Below are positions 57,623 to 64,000 of a stretch of 64,000 bases of DNA, piece after piece (positions within the stretch are counted from its first letter, which is position 1; every line of letters starts with the position of its first letter). The DNA lies in the NCBI GenBank assembly GCA_037974665.1, contig CM075773.1, positions 61,472,763 through 61,536,762 on the forward strand, read 5' to 3'. The translations under genes and the position numbers were made by a program. Below the pieces are notes generated by a model that was given only the letters and a program-made list of their open reading frames with translations, was not told the origin of the DNA and did no database searches. The DNA is from Ehretia macrophylla (taxonomy: Eukaryota > Streptophyta > Magnoliopsida > Boraginales > Ehretiaceae).

Positions 57623-60245
57623 TGTTACGCCCCAACTCGACCCCTTCTACAATCAGTCAGGACGCAACGGAATTTCGGCAGTATAACGACAGTAATTTGG
57701 ACACTGAGGCTCTAAACCAACATCTTCGAAACTCATACATCCAACTCCACAATAATTCAACAATTAACAACACAACCACAACATACAATAAACATTCTTT
57801 ACCATTGCATCCATAGGTTATACGCCTCTGTTCCAACATCATACATTTACTATATAACATACATTCCCAAAATAGATTATAACCAATCTAGCAACCTAAT
57901 CATGTTCCAAAACAAGACTACTAAGCTAGCAACATTTAATTCATTATCTTTACAACATCTTATACATCATAAACTTCTAAGTAAATACAAAACATCTAGT
58001 TTTAATATACAAGATAACAAAAGAGAACTACATCTCAGATATCAATGACAAGATTTTGGCACATAGGACTTGTCCACATAAAGCACATTTTCAGCTTCCT
58101 GAGGCATGTATCCGTATTCCTGTTCTGTAACACCTGTATGCATGCAATAATAGAGAGTGAGCTTATATAAAACAAGCTCAGTGAGGATCCGATAGATCTC
58201 TAACAGTATTTACTATACTCCTTGGAAATGATCCTTTGAGCAGTAAACACGCAATAAAATATCAATAACAACATAAACACATAACTATAATGACCAATCA
58301 ATAAAGGATACTCTAATTGGTGTAGCTCCAAATGCCATCACGATCTCAACCATTCTTCTTGTAACTCCCCATTACTCACGCACCCGAGGTACCTCACTAG
58401 CCCCTCCCTCCATGACACCTCCGTCATGTAAGCTGGGGTTAGTCTCTGGTTGTCATGCCGTTATCAACCCGACAGCCCATTGCTGCCCGAGAGGTGGCAC
58501 ACACATACTAAGACTCAGCAATAATAATAAACATCATTCACAGGAGGACAATCTAGCAGAATTTCCTATCTCCCAGTTCATCAATCATCAATCAATAATC
58601 ATCAATTATCAGCAATTATCATCAATATAACATCAAATAATCAATTAAACAACAAACAACTAAGTTAGATGACAAAGTAGGTCATCCAACTTAACAGGCA
58701 TTAAACACGTAATCTAACCCTAGTCTAACCATCAACAACTCACAATTTAATTCCTCAAACACCACCCAATCATCTAAAGGCTTAATTCAACAATTTAAAG
58801 ATTGACAACCTAAACTTCAAATAATCATATCTTACATTCTACTAATCCAATCAACTCCAAATCAGTTTCCAACACTCACCCATTCAATCATCTACATTAG
58901 CCCTCTCGGAAACCAACCAAGACACATCAAAATCAAGCCCAACAACCCTAAAACCTCAATGCACCTAGGCTGAAATCTCCGGATTTTCACCCAAACATCG
59001 CAATTGAAAATTCGGCATTATAACGGCATTACCACGTAATTAACAAACTTTTAGAAATCGACGGCAATCGATTCCAACCACAACAACTCAAGAAAATCAT
59101 CAAATGGCCAATCTATCAACTTTAAATACCCGAAAATAAATAATTTCGCTACAATGGTTCAAATCTCGTAATAATACACATAAACGATCCCAAGCATGCA
59201 CTGAGCAATAATATAACTTCAAATTAACATTCTAACGGTTCAAAATGCAATTATAAGCAAAAACATAAAAAGATTACTTTTGAGATCTAGAATTTTTCTC
59301 TCACCTTTGATGTGTTTTGATGCAAGAAATGTGTAGAATGGATGCCCAACAAGTGAAATCAAGCTTTGAATGAAGTGATTTGGACTTGAATGCCAAAATC
59401 TATGTGAAAAATGCTTTGAAAAGCCTTGAAAATGCCTTCATCTTTCTCCTACAAAGAAACACGGTTTTGTGTGTGTTTTTGGTGGTGTTTTGCCTTGTTT
59501 TTAATGTGTGTTGATGATATATTAAGCAAAGGTCAAATAAATAAAAGAAAGTCAAAGGTGGAAATTAATTATTTTTAGTGTTTTCTTGTCTTTTAATTCA
59601 TTTTCTTGACTACTCTTGCTCAAATTAATTATGCAACACCTAAACTATCTCAAGTAGTTTATTTTTGGGTGACAAGTAGTTTTACATTCAAACAATTTCA
59701 CCCGAGTCGGCTTAAAACGCGATTTTTACAAAAGAAGGTAAAAAGTCATATTATTTATTTTCAAATGTCTTTTGAATACACAATTAATCTAAAATCATTT
59801 AATACCACATATAAATACATTTATATTAATATATACTAGGTCAACAAAAGTCAATGCAAAAATCGGATTTAGAAGAAATCACTATTTGGCTAAAAAATGC
59901 TATTTTTCGCCCGAAAAGTTTATTTAAATTACTTTTCTGTTTCAGAATCAATTTTTATCAAACATGGGTCTCTTGATAATAGAGGACTAGGTTTTAAGAC
60001 GTTTAAAACACCCCTGTAAAAATTTTAGCGGACAGGTGTTCAAAAGCATTATTCACCAAAACCGACGATAAAATTTCTGATTCTGTTTTTTATGAAAATT
60101 TCATGAATGCACATATAGCATGTATTAGGAATATAAATCCCATTTTTAACACATTCTAACTCATATAACACATAAACATGTCAAATCACGCAAATCGAGG
60201 TAAAGACACGCAAATCGAGATAAAAACAAAAACTGGGGTTTCACA
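57623..60245. mobile_element. Solo LTR, 2.6 kb (Ty3/gypsy Tekay/Del-like)
   Basis: It runs from TGTTACGCCCC to GGGGTTTCACA and is flanked by GTAAT (57618-57622 and 60246-60250). Spacer Z copy 1 reads straight through the site near 20945-20955. The motif GTGAGCTTATATAAAACAAG with AGCTCAGTGAGG (about 58158-58190) is the kind found in Del/Tekay LTRs. No coding region is seen. Confidence 0.85.
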
Positions 60246-60250
60246 GTAAT

Positions 60251-62115
60251 TGAATTAAATGCATTAATATATTAATTGAAGCAACTATATTGTACCATGC
60301 TCTATTAAAAGAAGCTCATTACTTGTCACCTTCCGAAATTAAAATCTATGTTTATGACACATGACAATTGCCACACACTAGTGCAAGGCTCAAACTTACT
60401 TGTCAATATTTATTACGAGTCACTAAATTATTAAAAATGCTTCAAATGTAGTTATCTCCAAATAGCAATAACAAACATGTATTAACTAACTTCAATGTCT
60501 AAAATTTCTTTTCTACAAAAATAGAGATTCATATACTTAAACTAATACATAAAGGAAGTGAAGCTAAAGCGAAATTGTCCCATAATGTCATCGATCAATC
60601 TCGAACTTCAATCTATAATATATTCTTGTTTCATCTCACAAATCGTGTCTTCTGAATCTGAAATCATATTAAAGAATGAGCTACAATACTGAGTAAGCAC
60701 TCACAACTTGTTGGCATGACACAAAATAATTTAACAAATATCTTATTGATCAAAGTAGTTTAACATATAAAGTCCAAAGCAAATTTGTCATAGCATACAT
60801 ACTAAGTAAAATTTGCATAAGGTTCATAAACAACTATGATTACAAAGATGTAATCACCAAAGTCACAAAGAGCTATATATCGACTAGCCATACATAGATC
60901 TTCAAAGACAGAGATTGAAACTAATTCCAAATAACACATCATAATGTATACAAATTCACAAAGATTAAACCCTTAAAGGGGCACATAACGAAAATCAATC
61001 ATAGTTGACTTGTGCATAAGAATTACATAAATAATTCACATAAACTAACTTTCAATGTCGAACACTTCACAAAATTCGTACATGTCATACCAACGTCATT
61101 TGTCAAATAAAATTGTTGTGAAGTAAGTAAATAAAGCTAACTTGAAAAAAATAAAGTCCCATTCTATTTTTAAAAAATTGATTTTAATAAAATTATTAGA
61201 ACTCAAATAATCACTACTTGCTTGATAAAACACAATTTTCAGAAACATAGTTTAAACTAAAATAACTTAAGTTTCTACTTCCGATAACAAAGCTTTCAAT
61301 TTCAAAAATATAATAGCATATAAAAATACTTTCATTTGAAGTAATATTTTATAAATGCTTAAATTTCAAACAAAAACTAGTCGTGAGTACTTACGTTAAA
61401 TGTGACACACGAAAAATTCCATTCGAATCCAAAATTGTGATAATTAAGCTCCAACTAGTCAATACCAAAGTAACGTTAAGCTCTACTATACTAACCATTT
61501 GCAAGTTTTCTATCACTCTATAATAATTTTCTTCTTTTCACACTTTTCACTCACTGTTACATCTCCTAGAAAATATTCGATAAATGCTACTATAACCACG
61601 TGGCTTGACACTTTTCGAATCATACACTAAATTTTCTATTTCTTAACCATAACATTACTATCTCAAAAAGCGTCTTCCGAAATATGGCTCTTAGTAGTAC
61701 GTATTGTTTACTCACAATTAGTCAATTAACATTTGGTCTTTATATGACACACGCGAAAGATTGAACACATTTAGACCTGATTTAAGATGTGGTTCACACG
61801 TGGATTAATAAAATTAGACCAAGTGCCCAACTCTGATACCATGTTAAGAAGCTTGAGGGTCCATTCTAAAATCAATTGGTGTCAGGTTGAGTAGTCCAAT
61901 ATTTAATAAGATGGTCTAAAATTTTATATTTTTTCGATGTGAGATAAATGTATATTCTAACAGTATTTGCACAAATTGAGATTCAATTATCAACAATCAA
62001 ATAAGGCAAGAGCTATACTTTCTCTTCGTAGGAAGTTTTTCTTTCTTTTAATTTTTCCATCTAGCAAGCCTTATCTAACCAATAGAATGTCTTGAAACCA
62101 CTCTTTATTAACATT
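60251..62115. repeat. Spacer Z copy 2, second part, with LTR remnants
   Basis: It matches 20945-22510. It keeps a stretch (about 60420-60755) that is deleted in copy 1. It includes an LTR-like start at 60324 and a short LTR (61842-61962) with PBS (61831-61841). No gene is visible. Confidence 0.6.
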
Positions 62116-64000
62116 CCAAGGATTTAAGCAGATTATCCCAAAATTTACTTGAAGAAATTATTTGAATAACTAGACCTACTTGTGTAGTCAAGATTCGTCT
62201 TCATTCTCAATGAAGTCAATTGAATGTTCTAGATTCTTTAGGCTTGGTTAAGTCCATAAGTGGACCCTTTTAGTTTGCACTCTTTGTGACTCATCACTGA
62301 ACTCAAAACATATTGGCAATCCCATATTAATGTCTTTATTAATGAAGTCATTATGGAATGCTATTTTGACATCCGTCTACCATATCTCATAACAGTAGTG
62401 TGCAACTATGGCCAATAAATCATAATGAATTTCAACAATTGGTGAAAAGATTTCCTCATAGTCAACTCTTTGCCTATGACTATAATCTTTCACCATTTGT
62501 TTTAAAAGTTTTCCACCTTTATCCATTCAAGATCTTATGGCCTCAAGCCATTTAAGCTTATGTCAAACATAAGTATTCATAGCTGACAAAAAACATCAAC
62601 ATGATTATAGTCATCTTTCTAATCTGGAAAAACTGTGAAATAATCAGCTACTCTTGGATTGGGTTTTCTAGAATTAAATCATAGATTTGACTCAGGTTAA
62701 CTGGTTGCTCAGTAACTCCTGCTAAGTCATACTTTTCTTCCCACACTATCTTCTCAGATGAACTATTCTTCCAAGAAAAAGTTGTACTTGCTAACAGACT
62801 CTCTAGTCAGCAAGGGAATAAAAGCTATATCCCATTAAATCCTTGGGATAACCAATTAATCTTATCCAATCTCATTTCGAATTTATCAATCTAAAGCCTT
62901 TGATTGAAAACAGGATAACCCTCATTCTTAACACCTTAAGACTAGGGATCATGTTTTCTCATATCTTATATGAAGTACTTAAGATTAATTAGGAAGTGAA
63001 CTTATCGAAAAGATGGACTGCTATAAGGAGAATGTAGCCTCACAGGCAAAGTTACAATTCAACATAGTTTATCAATTACAGACCATGTCCAACAAGGTCC
63101 AACTCATTCTCTCCAACACTTTATCAAGCATCAGAGTACCAGTATGAGTTAATGAAATAACTATGTTATTTTCCTTTGAGATACAACCCGAAATTGAAGC
63201 TAAGAACTCTCCATGATCTCATCATTGAGACTTACTTCTCATTTCTAGTTTTGATTTACTACTTTAATTCTGAATTCTTTGAACGCTTCAAACGGTTCAG
63301 ATATACACTTATGACAATCATAAGTATATGTAAGGTAGCTAAAATCCTTATTGGGCCATTTCACCAAAAGGCCCATATACATCTCTATGTATAAACCCTA
63401 AATATTTGTGGTCCTTTGTCGTACAAAGGGCGATTTGATCATTTTTAAGAACACAAGATCCACGTGTTGGGAATGTCCCGGGGCCTCAAAGGCTTACCAG
63501 TCCTTCTTTCACCACTTGAGTGATTCTTGTTTCTCCTCTATGACCTAATCATAAGTGCCACAATAATTTTAGAGTTATCCGTATCTCTTGATCTCTCATA
63601 TTATTCATTTATCACATTTTACATCATCCATTAAAACTTGTTCACTAATTTACCTGTGTCAATTCATTTATTTCCCAAATAAATGAAACACATGAATAAC
63701 AATTATTCCAAAATTAATGAACACCCAAATGGTTTAACGAGCATACGAGATGTATTTGTAGAGGACATTCATCCCTCTTCAAACTCTTTGAAGTCCTTTG
63801 GATGTTTCTCTATTAGTAGTTCTCCTTTCTTGTAGTGGAAACAATTTCATTTTACCAATCAAGTTTCAACTTTTCAGATCTACCCTTGATATATGACTCT
63901 TATTTCCAAGGGTTGTGTCAAATGTACTCATATGGAAAAATCCATTATGAATGACAAGAGAATTAAGAATTGACTCTAAGGATTAGATTTGTTTGCATAT
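62116..64000 (-). mobile_element. Degraded Copia retrotransposon remnant, runs off right edge
   Basis: On the minus strand 62340-62480 reads like the Copia reverse transcriptase start (VDYEE.FSP then a DVK.AF-like run), and further right there are linker and upstream pol-like sequences. It is heavily decayed, with many breaks, and clearly older than the other LTR elements here. No LTR was identified within the window. Confidence 0.6.

Overview
This window is nuclear DNA from a flowering plant, very probably a eudicot. It is AT-rich and gene-poor, packed with nested plant transposons, and carries NAC-domain transcription factor sequences. The family and species cannot be named from the sequence alone. 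No host gene looks clearly intact.

Layout. 1-2307 holds most of a broken hAT-type (TTF zinc finger/DUF4371) transposase gene on the minus strand, ending in a hAT terminus with an 8-bp target duplication. 2316-4206 is unassigned sequence plus an LTR-like fragment. From 4207 to about 62115 the window is a decayed tandem array. Its repeat unit is: spacer, NAC gene, LINE RNase H tail, then an inverted partial NAC copy that can fold into a hairpin and lies behind a TATA box on the minus strand. NAC sequence survives as NAC-1 (8655-11188), NAC-2 (52420-53289), NAC-3 (47664-48060) and a 13-codon stub (44934). Hairpin loci lie at 17440-17797, 48062-48304 and 54362-54721. The spacers at 4590-8520 and 48510-52420 are near-identical (about 3% different where I counted). 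The spacer after the first hairpin is an older, more diverged relative.

Transposons have broken up the array, and several insertions can be proved by an empty paralogous site inside the same window. They are: a 1.5-kb TRIM-like LTR element inside the NAC-1 coding sequence (9205-10712); a 5.3-kb Copia element (11743-17089); a 10.8-kb SIRE-like Copia element (27622-38453) that itself holds a 2.3-kb solo LTR (32886-35151); a CACTA element (39226-42798) carrying an NSUN/NOL1-type RNA methyltransferase gene fragment; a MULE-like element (25526-26826) carrying a fragment of a small basic host protein gene; solo LTRs at 46367-46786 and 57623-60245; hAT-type MITEs; and tRNA-derived SINEs. The right end (62116-64000) is a degraded antisense Copia remnant.

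How it fits together. The most interesting system is the NAC array with its embedded NAC-derived foldbacks. A minus-strand transcript from the conserved TATA box would read through both arms, giving dsRNA or a young miRNA-like precursor whose antisense arm matches the 5' coding region of the neighbouring NAC copies. That is an inference from structure only; small-RNA data would decide it. A second recurring theme is a tRNA-like A-box/B-box module just inside the ends of three otherwise dissimilar hAT-type elements.
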